From Candidatus Firestoneibacteriota bacterium (GTDB lineage Bacteria; Oederibacteriota; JAAXVQ01), in NCBI GenBank assembly GCA_013335425.1, contig JAAXVQ010000093.1:1-7351 (forward strand): a stretch of 7,351 nucleotides of DNA, written 5' to 3'. Positions within the stretch are counted from its first letter, which is position 1, and each line of letters opens with the position of its first letter. Shown here one piece after another: positions 1 through 6,292 of this stretch. The notes under the pieces were generated by a model. It worked only from the letters and a program-made list of their open reading frames with translations, was not told the origin of the DNA and did no database searches. Position numbers and translations under genes: made by a program.

Positions 1-1013
1 CCTTAAACGGGCTGAACCTGGGGCTGGGGTTCCGCATTTCGGATTACAGCGTGGATTACGCTTATCAGCCGTTTGGAGACTTGGGTGACGTGCATAGGCT
101 GACGGTCTCTCTGCCTTTCGGCCGGAGCGTTTCCGAAGAACAGAACCTGTTGGCCAAACTGGAAAAGCAGGTAAAAGACAAGCAAAGAAACATCTTCAAA
201 AACCTGGTGGGCGAAGGCGATGTTTGGCTGGCCAAGGGCAACTTCGAAAAAGCCGCCGCGATTTACGCCCACGCTTTCGGCGTCAATCCCGACGACGCCG
301 CACTGAAGAAAAAAATCCGTGACACGGAAACGCTGTTTAAAAAACAACAGGCTGCCGAAAAATTTGAACGCGGACAAAAAGCCTTCGACGAACGTGATTA
401 CCTGACCGCTTTGGTCGAATTCAGCAAAGCCTTGGAACTCAATCCCGGCATGACCGCGGCCAAACGCCTGGCGGAAGCCGCCAATCAAAAGATGTCCTCA
501 GAAAAGCTCTCCGGCGAAACGAACAAAAACAAGCAGCTTATCGAGCAATATTTCCAACAAGGCTTGCTCAGCCTGCAGAAGAGCAAATATGCCCAAGCTT
601 TGGAAACCTGGAAAAAAATACTGGCCTTGGACCCCAACAACAGCCGGGTTTCGCAGTATCTGCGCATCACACGGACCAAACTGGATGAACTCACCCAAGA
701 TTTGCTCAAATTGGCCGACCGTGATTGGGAAAACGGGCAGTCTCTGGAAGCCGTAAAAAAATGGCGTCATGTGCTGGAACTTCAACCCGAGCAAGCCCAG
801 GCCTCGGCCCGCCTCAGCGCCCACAAAGCCGTTCTGCAGGAACTTATGGACGAGAACTACCGCCTGGGCATTGAACAATATATCCAAAACAATTTACCCG
901 CCGCCATGGCTTATTGGCAAAACGTGCTGGTCATAGACCCGGGCAATGCCAAAGCCCTCAAACACCTGGAACATGCCGGCAATAAGCAGCAGGAGTTGGA
1001 AGCGATTAAATAA
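1..1013 (+). CDS. PorV/PorQ-like outer-membrane barrel C-terminus with TPR tail (5' partial)
   Basis: The frame is open from the window edge (first full codon at position 3) to the TAA at 1011-1013, so the gene starts outside the window. The GTG at 51 is internal to the barrel. Visible residues 1-40 alternate polar and hydrophobic residues as beta-strands do, contain YAYQPFGDLGDVHRLTVSL and end in an aromatic-glycine pair. This resembles the last strands of PorV/PorQ (UPF0164)-type barrels, which sit in the outer membrane and, where studied, serve type IX secretion. A charged helical linker follows (EEQNLLAKLEKQVKDKQ). Then come about five TPR-like units at roughly 195-296, 351-452, 540-641, 693-794 and 846-947, each closing with an [NDQ]P turn. 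Units 3-5 carry Trp where the canonical TPR has an aromatic residue (ETWKKIL, KKWRHVL, AYWQNVL). The tail is probably periplasmic and may bind a partner protein or peptidoglycan machinery; that is inference. TPR assignment is firm; the barrel family is less so. Confidence 0.85.
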   Translation, partial: LNGLNLGLGFRISDYSVDYAYQPFGDLGDVHRLTVSLPFGRSVSEEQNLLAKLEKQVKDKQRNIFKNLVGEGDVWLAKGNFEKAAAIYAHAFGVNPDDAALKKKIRDTETLFKKQQAAEKFERGQKAFDERDYLTALVEFSKALELNPGMTAAKRLAEAANQKMSSEKLSGETNKNKQLIEQYFQQGLLSLQKSKYAQALETWKKILALDPNNSRVSQYLRITRTKLDELTQDLLKLADRDWENGQSLEAVKKWRHVLELQPEQAQASARLSAHKAVLQELMDENYRLGIEQYIQNNLPAAMAYWQNVLVIDPGNAKALKHLEHAGNKQQELEAIK

Positions 1014-1172
1014 GCTATCCGCCCAAACCAACTAAATCGAGACCAATAAATTCAATCCCAGCCATGGACCAACTCAATCAATCCCACTGAAAGCCGGGCA
1101 TTGCCCAAAAGAACTCTGGTGAAAATGGTCCGTTTTCACGGATCAAATAATCGCAGTAATTGGAATAATTGG
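1014..1172. other. Gap between convergent genes
   Basis: This 159-base stretch separates the TAA of the TPR gene from the TAG of the large minus-strand gene. I see no ORF or RNA gene in it. It holds loose, degenerate ACCAA-rich repeats (1027-1038, 1042-1060, 1068-1086) and one modest stem-loop, listed separately. Confidence 0.6.
1119..1139. terminator. Possible bidirectional stem-loop between convergent genes
   Basis: GTGAAAA (1119-1125) pairs with TTTTCAC (1133-1139) around a 7-base loop. Its position between two convergent stop codons suits a shared transcription end. No T-run follows on either strand, so it is not a canonical intrinsic terminator. Confidence 0.25.
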
Positions 1173-4100
1173 CTAGGCCATTTTATTGAACCCAACACCC
1201 AAGCGCCGCAATTTTCTTTCATACTGCTTATTTTCCAGTTCCGGTGTTAAATTGAAATCATCGCCGTGACTGTGGAGTTTCCAAAGCCTTCCCAAAACCT
1301 CCAGGGACCATTCCGGAATCTCCAGTTCAGCTTGACGCTCTACTTTGTACGCTGGAGCAAACAAGATCAACTTTCCGAGCGACCCCATTTCCAGCTTATC
1401 GAAAATCCTCGAATTGGCGAACCACTGATTGAGCGCTTCCAAGGCTGCATCATAATCAGTTTGAAACAACACCAAAGCACCCGCAGCTGTCGCATCTCCG
1501 GTGCGTGCCATTTTTTTCAATTTCTCCAGTTTAGCCGCTTGATATTTCAGCATTCGAATGCCCACCCGAGCCATTTGCTGGTTGTTGAGCGCATTGGGAT
1601 TGGCAGTCCAAACAGCGTGGGTTTGGGCCAACTTGTTTTCCGCATTCAAATGTTTTTCAAAAAAAACGCTGTCCCGTAAATATTTCGCTATCGCTTCCTT
1701 AAAGTCGCTATGCATTTTAAGCAACGGTAATGGTTGTACTTGCTCGGATACCCAACTGACGGAAATGGGCTTGCGGGATTTTGCCATTTCCACAATTTCC
1801 CGCGCGCTGTTGCCGAAAATTTTTCCCAAGACAGGCTTGGGTACCTGCAATGGAATCCTATCGTGGTTGAAATTTTCCAGGATATCCACCCTGCCGTTTA
1901 ACGCAGCTCCCACAAATTTCGTAATATCCTCACCCACCACCGTGGTCAACACGCTGTCTTCGGGCAAAGCGATTTTTACCAGTAAGGCCTGCACCTGAGC
2001 GTTTTGCAACTTCGTGGGTGCCGCGGCACGCAGGAACGTCAACAAGATTTCAAGATTAGCGCGGATAGGGTTATCCCCCTCCCTCGCCTTTTCAATAAGG
2101 CCCAGAAGCAAAGTTTGGTCAATAAGCAGCCTGCTCATGAGTACCAAATTGTCCGCTTTGACTTCGACCAGGTCGTCACCCGTCACTTCCTTTAAAATTT
2201 CCGGCGCTTCCCTCAAATGCTCTGCCTTCGGCAGCTTACCCTCTTTGCTCAGCAGTATCAGATTGGCTAAAAATTGATGCTCCACGCCATAACGCAAAGG
2301 ATTCTTGTCTGTGTGCGCTTCCTTAATTTCCGTTTGCAGCCGTTCCATGACCATCCTTAAAAACTTATCTTCAATTTTGTTTTTGTCCGTCAGCAGCAAT
2401 GCTTGTACAAACAGCTCCGGGGTAGGCACTTGGCCGTCTTGACGCAAAAATTCAAACTTAGGTTCAATCGCCTGCCATAAAGTTTGCCCTGCGGGGTTTA
2501 ACGCCTCACGAAAGGATTCCAGCAGCATCCCCAGTTGCACACCGGGCAAGCCGAGATTGCGCCCGCCGACGGGTTTATAGAAAGCCTGCATAGGCCGGCC
2601 TTTACGTTTGATTTCTCCCAGAGTAAGTTTTTGGATTTTTCCGCTCTGTTCATGCTCCAACACGGGTATTTCATCCTCCGCCGGCTCGGTGGATTCCAGG
2701 ATATCCCGTTCAACCTGATCCAAGGCCGCATGAACCCGGATAATAAAAAAGGGGGTTAAAAGTCGCCGGTATAAACGTTGAACCGAATTAAGTTCATGGG
2801 TGGGTTTTGCAAACAGCCCGAACCATTTCCCGGAAAAGGTTAAGACCAGCCCCGTATTTTGTGTGCTTAAATCAGATGACTTCAAGTTCGTCCGCAAACC
2901 GGCGTATTCGACTTTAAAGGCTTCCCCAACCTGGACAGCCACATGTTTCGACAGATAAGAGATATCTTGCCGCAACTCGAACAATTTATGACTGCGCAGG
3001 CACTCCCACAGCGGGCTTTCCAGGGGTTCACCAAATTCCGTTTTCACCAGATTTTCCAAAAGGACCGGCGAGGGCTTTGAAACGAGGTACTGCTCATAGG
3101 CCTGAGCCAGGGCATTTACTTTCGATAGCATGCCTTCACCACGTCCCGTTCCCAACGCATCCAGATAATTACACGCCAACAACAGGCGCATGACTTCATG
3201 CGGATTCAGCTCCAGGTTAATGTCCCGGAGAAAATCATCCATTTTCTCCGGGGTCAACGCCGCGGGCGTCAGACTGTAGGTCCGGCCATGCAAACGTATG
3301 ACCTCCGTCAGCAATTCCCGATCGGGCAATCCCTTGGCCAAATTCTCGTCCTGAGCGATTAAAGCAGCGGAAAAAGCTTCATGCCCCGGATAGACCTGCA
3401 GCCTTTGTCCGTTTTCCTCAACTTCCATAGCAGGTGATATTTTTTTTCCCAAATCATGCAGGAGGATAAATTGTTTGAAAAATTCCCTTCTGGCGCGGTT
3501 TTGAAGCAAGGAAAGCGTTTTCCCGGGTATATCAAACCGACCGGGAGAAAACAAAACCGCGGTCATGGCACGCAAATGATCTTCCAGTACCCGACCTTCA
3601 GTGTGATATTCCAAGGGATAATTGCCAATTTTTTCAAAGCCCAGATAGGCAAGCGGCAAACCGGCAAGCATTTTTTTTATTTCAGAAAATGAATCAGCTT
3701 GCGGCTTATGATTGGGGTTTTTTTTACTTTCCGCGATGATGCGTACGCCCCGCACCAGTATGGAAATTTGCGGCCATAGGGTCTTCGCTAAAGGCGTCGA
3801 ACCAATGATGATAAAAAGAGTCCCCGCCCAAGGAAATGCCGGAAACAGTACGACGCCGGCACCGAAAGCCGTTACCGCCGCCCCTAACAGAACCCAACTG
3901 TGCGGCTTAAGCCGCACAGTTTTTCTCAGGGCGGTCTGCAGCCCTTCACCGATTTTTTCCAGAAAATTCGACCCGATATTAAAGCCGATTCCGGTTTCCA
4001 TCACCTTTTTCCGTAACGCATCCCTTTTCACCGGGTCCGGTTGTGGTGCCAACAGCAGGGTTTCGCGCCCTTGATCAATAAACCGAGCCACGCTGCCGGC

Positions 4101-5786
4101 GAGAACCGTTCTTTGCGTTTGAGGCCTAAGGACCAGATCATATTTCACCAGACTGTTGATTTCGCAAGGAATCCACCAAACAGTCCGGTCGGTGTTGTGT
4201 TCCACCGCCTCCCAAGCCACTTGAAACGACGCATTGGCACCCGGATACTGTGCCAGCAATTGCTCAAACGCTTTTTTTAGGGTTTCTTTCGAAGCTTGCG
4301 TCTTGAGTTCCTCCGCCAATAGCAGAGCATGCACCGCGGCCTGCAGACTTTCCACGCCCAACCTAACCAAAGGCGGCATGACCTTTAAATCAGGCATATC
4401 CCGGGTGTTTTCGTTTTCCTGCTGAAGGGGTCGAAAATGCAAAATATTTTGATTTTCGGAGAGCAGCTTTTCCAGGGGTGTCTTGCGGTTGCGCAACAAG
4501 GTGAAATACGGGTTGATCAGATCCGGATGAGTAACCTTCGGTTGGATGGACAAGTAAGAAACGCCCTGGGCTTTGAGTTTGGCCAGCACTGCGTCCGTGT
4601 GAAAACCGCCGGTTATCAGAACCGCCATCTCCACTTTATGCTTTTGCATCCGCTGGAGCGCTTTCTCCACAAACACGCCGCTGCGGCGGTCGGCAAATTC
4701 GTAAAACCGCGCGGCTTTTTCCAGATATCCGTCGAGGGCATAAAGATCCGGCTCCACCATTTCCGAGGCTTTGCGTCCATGCGCCCGGATGAACTGAGCA
4801 AACCGTTCCACCCCATAGGCAGCAGAGTCTTTAAAATAGGCCTGGAGCTCGCCGGGAGTCGCCGAAACGGAGAGTATTTTCTCCATCACATCCAACTCAT
4901 ATTCCAAGCGGTCCAACTCACGCTGGACCGGGGTCGTATAAAGCCGCTCACGGACATCCCGGTCCAAATGTTCCAGTTCTTCAAAAACCGCGTCCGATTC
5001 CAATCTCAGGGCGGCTGCCGACAGGTGCGACGCATAAAGGGTTGCATTCGGATAAGGGGCGAGGGAAACGCTTTTTTTACGGGCCAAGGCGCACAACTCC
5101 GCCGCATATTTAAGCGTAGGTATCTCGCCTTCCCGGTTCGCGCGCTTGAACCCCTCGAGTTTAAGCAAGGCAGCATTGTAAATGAACGGTTGCAGCTCCC
5201 TTAGAGCCTCGCGCAGGTCATAGATGTACCCCTGGCTTTCGTCATTTAAAAACTCACCCACCAGTTCCCGGCTGCTTTGATACAAGCGCGCATCTTCAAC
5301 GCCTTCTAAGTCGACCTTATGCCTGCCCGTGGACGCATAAAACTCGTCCCCGCCCATTTTCCCCTGTTTCATAAAAAAACGCCCCACCGCTTCCTTCACG
5401 CTCTGCCGAGGACACGTTGCCAAGTACGTCACGTTTACCGGCAGCGAGGCACCTTCCACGGTCACCAACTTCAACCCATTTCGCTGCGCCAGGCGGTCAA
5501 TGATTTTGGCAATGTTGTCTTGAACCTCATAATTGCAATGCAGGTCCTGGATATGGATGACAACCCGATTCCCGCCTTGAAACGCAGCCCGGACGCTGCC
5601 CAAAGCTTCAGGAACAGCAACGGTTTGACGACCGAAAATAAATCCCTGCCCCGCCGTCTGGTAAGCCGCACCATCAAAAGCCCAAGTGAAATTGGGCATG
5701 ATGAAAGAAGCGGCTACTGCCAATACAGTCGCTTTGAACCCCAATCCCCGCCGCCGCGGCAATAGTTCAATTTTCTTTTTAATCAT
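1173..5786 (-). CDS. Large exported protein: H-x-x-D-x-H module, HD phosphohydrolase domain, paralogous C-terminal module
   Basis: A complete 1537-residue protein, ATG at 5786-5784 and TAG at 1175-1173. Residues 1-36 look like a signal peptide: basic KKK/RRR start, hydrophobic core, likely cut after TWA. Residues ~72-415 carry H78-I-Q-D81-L-H83, VEG at 110-112 (E111), EGVEDARLY at 161-169 and GGFH at 393-396. This motif order recalls ChaN/TraB/EreA-type proteins, but only remotely. Residues ~631-667 are strongly hydrophobic, one or two membrane passes. Residues ~724-880 are an HD domain: H728, H737, H777-D778 (LLHDLGK), GHE at 801-803, H833 and D876. Spacing resembles the HD half of tRNA nucleotidyltransferase/poly(A) polymerase-type proteins, metal-dependent phosphohydrolases; no nucleotidyltransferase domain is present. 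Residues ~900-1164 are unrecognised. Residues 1165-1537 are helix-rich, end in a basic tail (ERKLRRLG) and match the neighbouring gene product. The substrate is unknown. Export plus an HD domain is odd, since HD enzymes usually act on cytoplasmic nucleotides. Gene call firm; HD firm; N-terminal module tentative. Confidence 0.93.
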   Translation of the reverse strand: MIKKKIELLPRRRGLGFKATVLAVAASFIMPNFTWAFDGAAYQTAGQGFIFGRQTVAVPEALGSVRAAFQGGNRVVIHIQDLHCNYEVQDNIAKIIDRLAQRNGLKLVTVEGASLPVNVTYLATCPRQSVKEAVGRFFMKQGKMGGDEFYASTGRHKVDLEGVEDARLYQSSRELVGEFLNDESQGYIYDLREALRELQPFIYNAALLKLEGFKRANREGEIPTLKYAAELCALARKKSVSLAPYPNATLYASHLSAAALRLESDAVFEELEHLDRDVRERLYTTPVQRELDRLEYELDVMEKILSVSATPGELQAYFKDSAAYGVERFAQFIRAHGRKASEMVEPDLYALDGYLEKAARFYEFADRRSGVFVEKALQRMQKHKVEMAVLITGGFHTDAVLAKLKAQGVSYLSIQPKVTHPDLINPYFTLLRNRKTPLEKLLSENQNILHFRPLQQENENTRDMPDLKVMPPLVRLGVESLQAAVHALLLAEELKTQASKETLKKAFEQLLAQYPGANASFQVAWEAVEHNTDRTVWWIPCEINSLVKYDLVLRPQTQRTVLAGSVARFIDQGRETLLLAPQPDPVKRDALRKKVMETGIGFNIGSNFLEKIGEGLQTALRKTVRLKPHSWVLLGAAVTAFGAGVVLFPAFPWAGTLFIIIGSTPLAKTLWPQISILVRGVRIIAESKKNPNHKPQADSFSEIKKMLAGLPLAYLGFEKIGNYPLEYHTEGRVLEDHLRAMTAVLFSPGRFDIPGKTLSLLQNRARREFFKQFILLHDLGKKISPAMEVEENGQRLQVYPGHEAFSAALIAQDENLAKGLPDRELLTEVIRLHGRTYSLTPAALTPEKMDDFLRDINLELNPHEVMRLLLACNYLDALGTGRGEGMLSKVNALAQAYEQYLVSKPSPVLLENLVKTEFGEPLESPLWECLRSHKLFELRQDISYLSKHVAVQVGEAFKVEYAGLRTNLKSSDLSTQNTGLVLTFSGKWFGLFAKPTHELNSVQRLYRRLLTPFFIIRVHAALDQVERDILESTEPAEDEIPVLEHEQSGKIQKLTLGEIKRKGRPMQAFYKPVGGRNLGLPGVQLGMLLESFREALNPAGQTLWQAIEPKFEFLRQDGQVPTPELFVQALLLTDKNKIEDKFLRMVMERLQTEIKEAHTDKNPLRYGVEHQFLANLILLSKEGKLPKAEHLREAPEILKEVTGDDLVEVKADNLVLMSRLLIDQTLLLGLIEKAREGDNPIRANLEILLTFLRAAAPTKLQNAQVQALLVKIALPEDSVLTTVVGEDITKFVGAALNGRVDILENFNHDRIPLQVPKPVLGKIFGNSAREIVEMAKSRKPISVSWVSEQVQPLPLLKMHSDFKEAIAKYLRDSVFFEKHLNAENKLAQTHAVWTANPNALNNQQMARVGIRMLKYQAAKLEKLKKMARTGDATAAGALVLFQTDYDAALEALNQWFANSRIFDKLEMGSLGKLILFAPAYKVERQAELEIPEWSLEVLGRLWKLHSHGDDFNLTPELENKQYERKLRRLGVGFNKMA
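1176..2294 (-). repeat. Paralogous C-terminal module (copy 1; copy 2 at 6278-7351)
   Basis: The last ~373 residues of the 1537-residue protein align by eye, end to end, with the visible product of the upstream minus-strand gene. Matching blocks are RYGVEHQF / RLEVENQF, ITKFVGAALNGRV / VSKYVGAFTTGRV, LKMHSDFKEAI / LAEHRDFQEEV, LAQTHAVW / FAQAHAAF, RVGIRMLKYQA / RVGIKIMKYQA, YDAALEAL / YDQALERL, and basic C-termini with RKLRR / KRLRN. Order and spacing are kept, so this is protein-level duplication of an old date rather than a recent DNA repeat. The function of the module is unknown to me. Confidence 0.85.
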
Positions 5787-5790
5787 ATCG

Positions 5791-5794
5791 CCTT
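5791..5794 (-). promoter_or_regulatory. Weak Shine-Dalgarno for the large minus-strand gene
   Basis: On the minus strand AAGG is followed by CGAT and then the ATG at 5786-5784. The spacing is short and the match is poor. A second AAGG lies at 5803-5800, 13 bases before the ATG. The start is therefore chosen mainly because it gives a complete signal peptide. Confidence 0.35.
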
Positions 5795-5882
5795 TTTAAC
5801 CTTAAAATTTCATTGTGCCATCAAGGCAGCCGCAATAAATCCAATAGTCGCAACAAAATGCCAGCTTGTCATCTTAGGTTAA

Positions 5883-5911
5883 ACTATATCATGTCATTCT
5901 TCGTTTTACAA
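5883..5911 (-). promoter_or_regulatory. Sigma-70-like promoter candidate for the 1537-residue protein gene
   Basis: Read on the minus strand, TTGTAA (5911-5906) and TATAGT (5888-5883) are separated by exactly 17 bases. AT-rich DNA follows upstream of the -35 box (about 5925-5985), as an UP element would. The start point would fall near 5876, leaving a leader of about 90 bases before the ATG. Sequence-only call. Confidence 0.5.
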
Positions 5912-6011
5912 ATAACCTTGAAAAATTTATATAATAATAACCGTGTCTCATTTTGGAACACTTTTTCATTATTTTGCTATTCAATCTTGTTTGGAGAGTT
6001 CTAGAATTCCG

Positions 6012-6074
6012 CTTGGACTTATGCCGCCAACTTTACTGCCACAACACACCCGCCTTAATCGCAGGGCGGCCAAG
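6012..6074. other. Weak candidate for a structured RNA or DNA element
   Basis: The continuous arm GCAG-GGCGG-CCAAG (6061-6074) can pair with three pieces on the other side: CTGC (6036-6039), CCGCC (6024-6028) and CTTGG (6012-6016). These pieces are separated by two bulges of seven bases each. The terminal loop is 21 bases. Either strand could form it. It may be chance. Confidence 0.18.
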
Positions 6075-6206
6075 GAAATGATCTGTTGAAACGTGGGAAA
6101 TTCCGGATAAAATCCAAAGAGTTGCCAAAAATCGAAAACGGTGTTGCAAAACCAATGGTCTTTGAGGGCCACAACAGCAGGTGGGAACTAACATCCATTC
6201 GGCACC

Positions 6207-6238
6207 GCCCCGGGACAGGAAATCTCCTGTCCCGGGGC
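6207..6238 (-). terminator. Perfect 14-bp GC-rich stem-loop behind the upstream gene
   Basis: GCCCCGGGACAGGA (6207-6220) and its exact reverse complement TCCTGTCCCGGGGC (6225-6238) flank a four-base loop. It starts 37 bases past the TAA of the minus-strand gene ending at 6275, a usual place for a terminator. No T-run follows on either strand. It could instead act as an intrinsic terminator without a U-tract, an mRNA 3'-end stabiliser, or a copy of a dispersed palindrome. The strand is inferred from position. Confidence 0.5.
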
Positions 6239-6256
6239 AGCACACCGATTGCTCTG

Positions 6257-6292
6257 GTCGAATCCGAGGCGAGTTTAGGCCGCCGACTCGAC
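6257..6292 (-). other. Stem-loop spanning the stop codon of the upstream gene
   Basis: In minus-strand RNA, GUCGAGUC (6292-6285) pairs with GAUUCGAC (6264-6257), including one G-U pair. GGCG (6284-6281) pairs with CGCC (6271-6268), leaving a three-base bulge. The UAA stop (6277-6275) lies in the nine-base loop. The 14-bp stem-loop follows 18 bases further on, so the transcript would end in two consecutive hairpins. Confidence 0.35.

Larger units (their letters stand above)
5787..6274. other. 488-base intergenic region: promoter, AT-rich stretch, stem-loops, no convincing gene
   Basis: The region lies between the two paralogous minus-strand genes. From right to left it holds two stem-loops just past the stop of the upstream gene, about 130 bases without a recognised feature (6075-6206), a weak folded element near 6012-6074, an AT-rich block (about 5925-5985), the promoter candidate and the leader of the large gene. 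Short ORFs on both strands here resemble no family I know and lack ribosome binding sites. I see no tRNA or other known RNA. Confidence 0.6.

Noticed and set aside
51..53. GTG as the start of the TPR protein
   Set aside because: The frame is open upstream to the window edge, and the residues before the GTG continue the beta-strand pattern, so the gene begins outside the window.
1027..1086. Three degenerate ACCAA-rich repeats
   Set aside because: Matches are short, spacing is irregular (15 and 26 bases), and there is no conserved palindrome, so neither a CRISPR nor an operator array is supported.
4437..5204. 255-residue plus-strand reading frame
   Set aside because: It lies fully antisense to the N-terminal part of the 1537-residue protein, whose signal peptide and motifs make that frame the real one.
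5736..5756. Twin-arginine (Tat) export signal from the RRR run at residues 11-13
   Set aside because: The residues after the arginines (GLGFK) do not fit the S/T-R-R-x-F-L-K consensus well; an ordinary Sec signal peptide explains the region.
5795..5883. Inverted repeat TTTAACCT / AGGTTAAA around the leader of the large gene
   Set aside because: One arm overlaps the -10 box and would be mostly outside the transcript, so an RNA switch is unlikely; eight bases over this distance can be chance.
5981..6172. 63-residue minus-strand reading frame in the spacer
   Set aside because: There is no ribosome binding site or recognisable family. It overlaps other short frames of equal quality and could at most be a decayed gene fragment.
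6256..6265. GGTCGAATCC resembling a tRNA T-loop
   Set aside because: The flanks do not form a five-base T-stem, and no anticodon arm or acceptor stem can be built. The bases are better explained by the stop-codon stem-loop.
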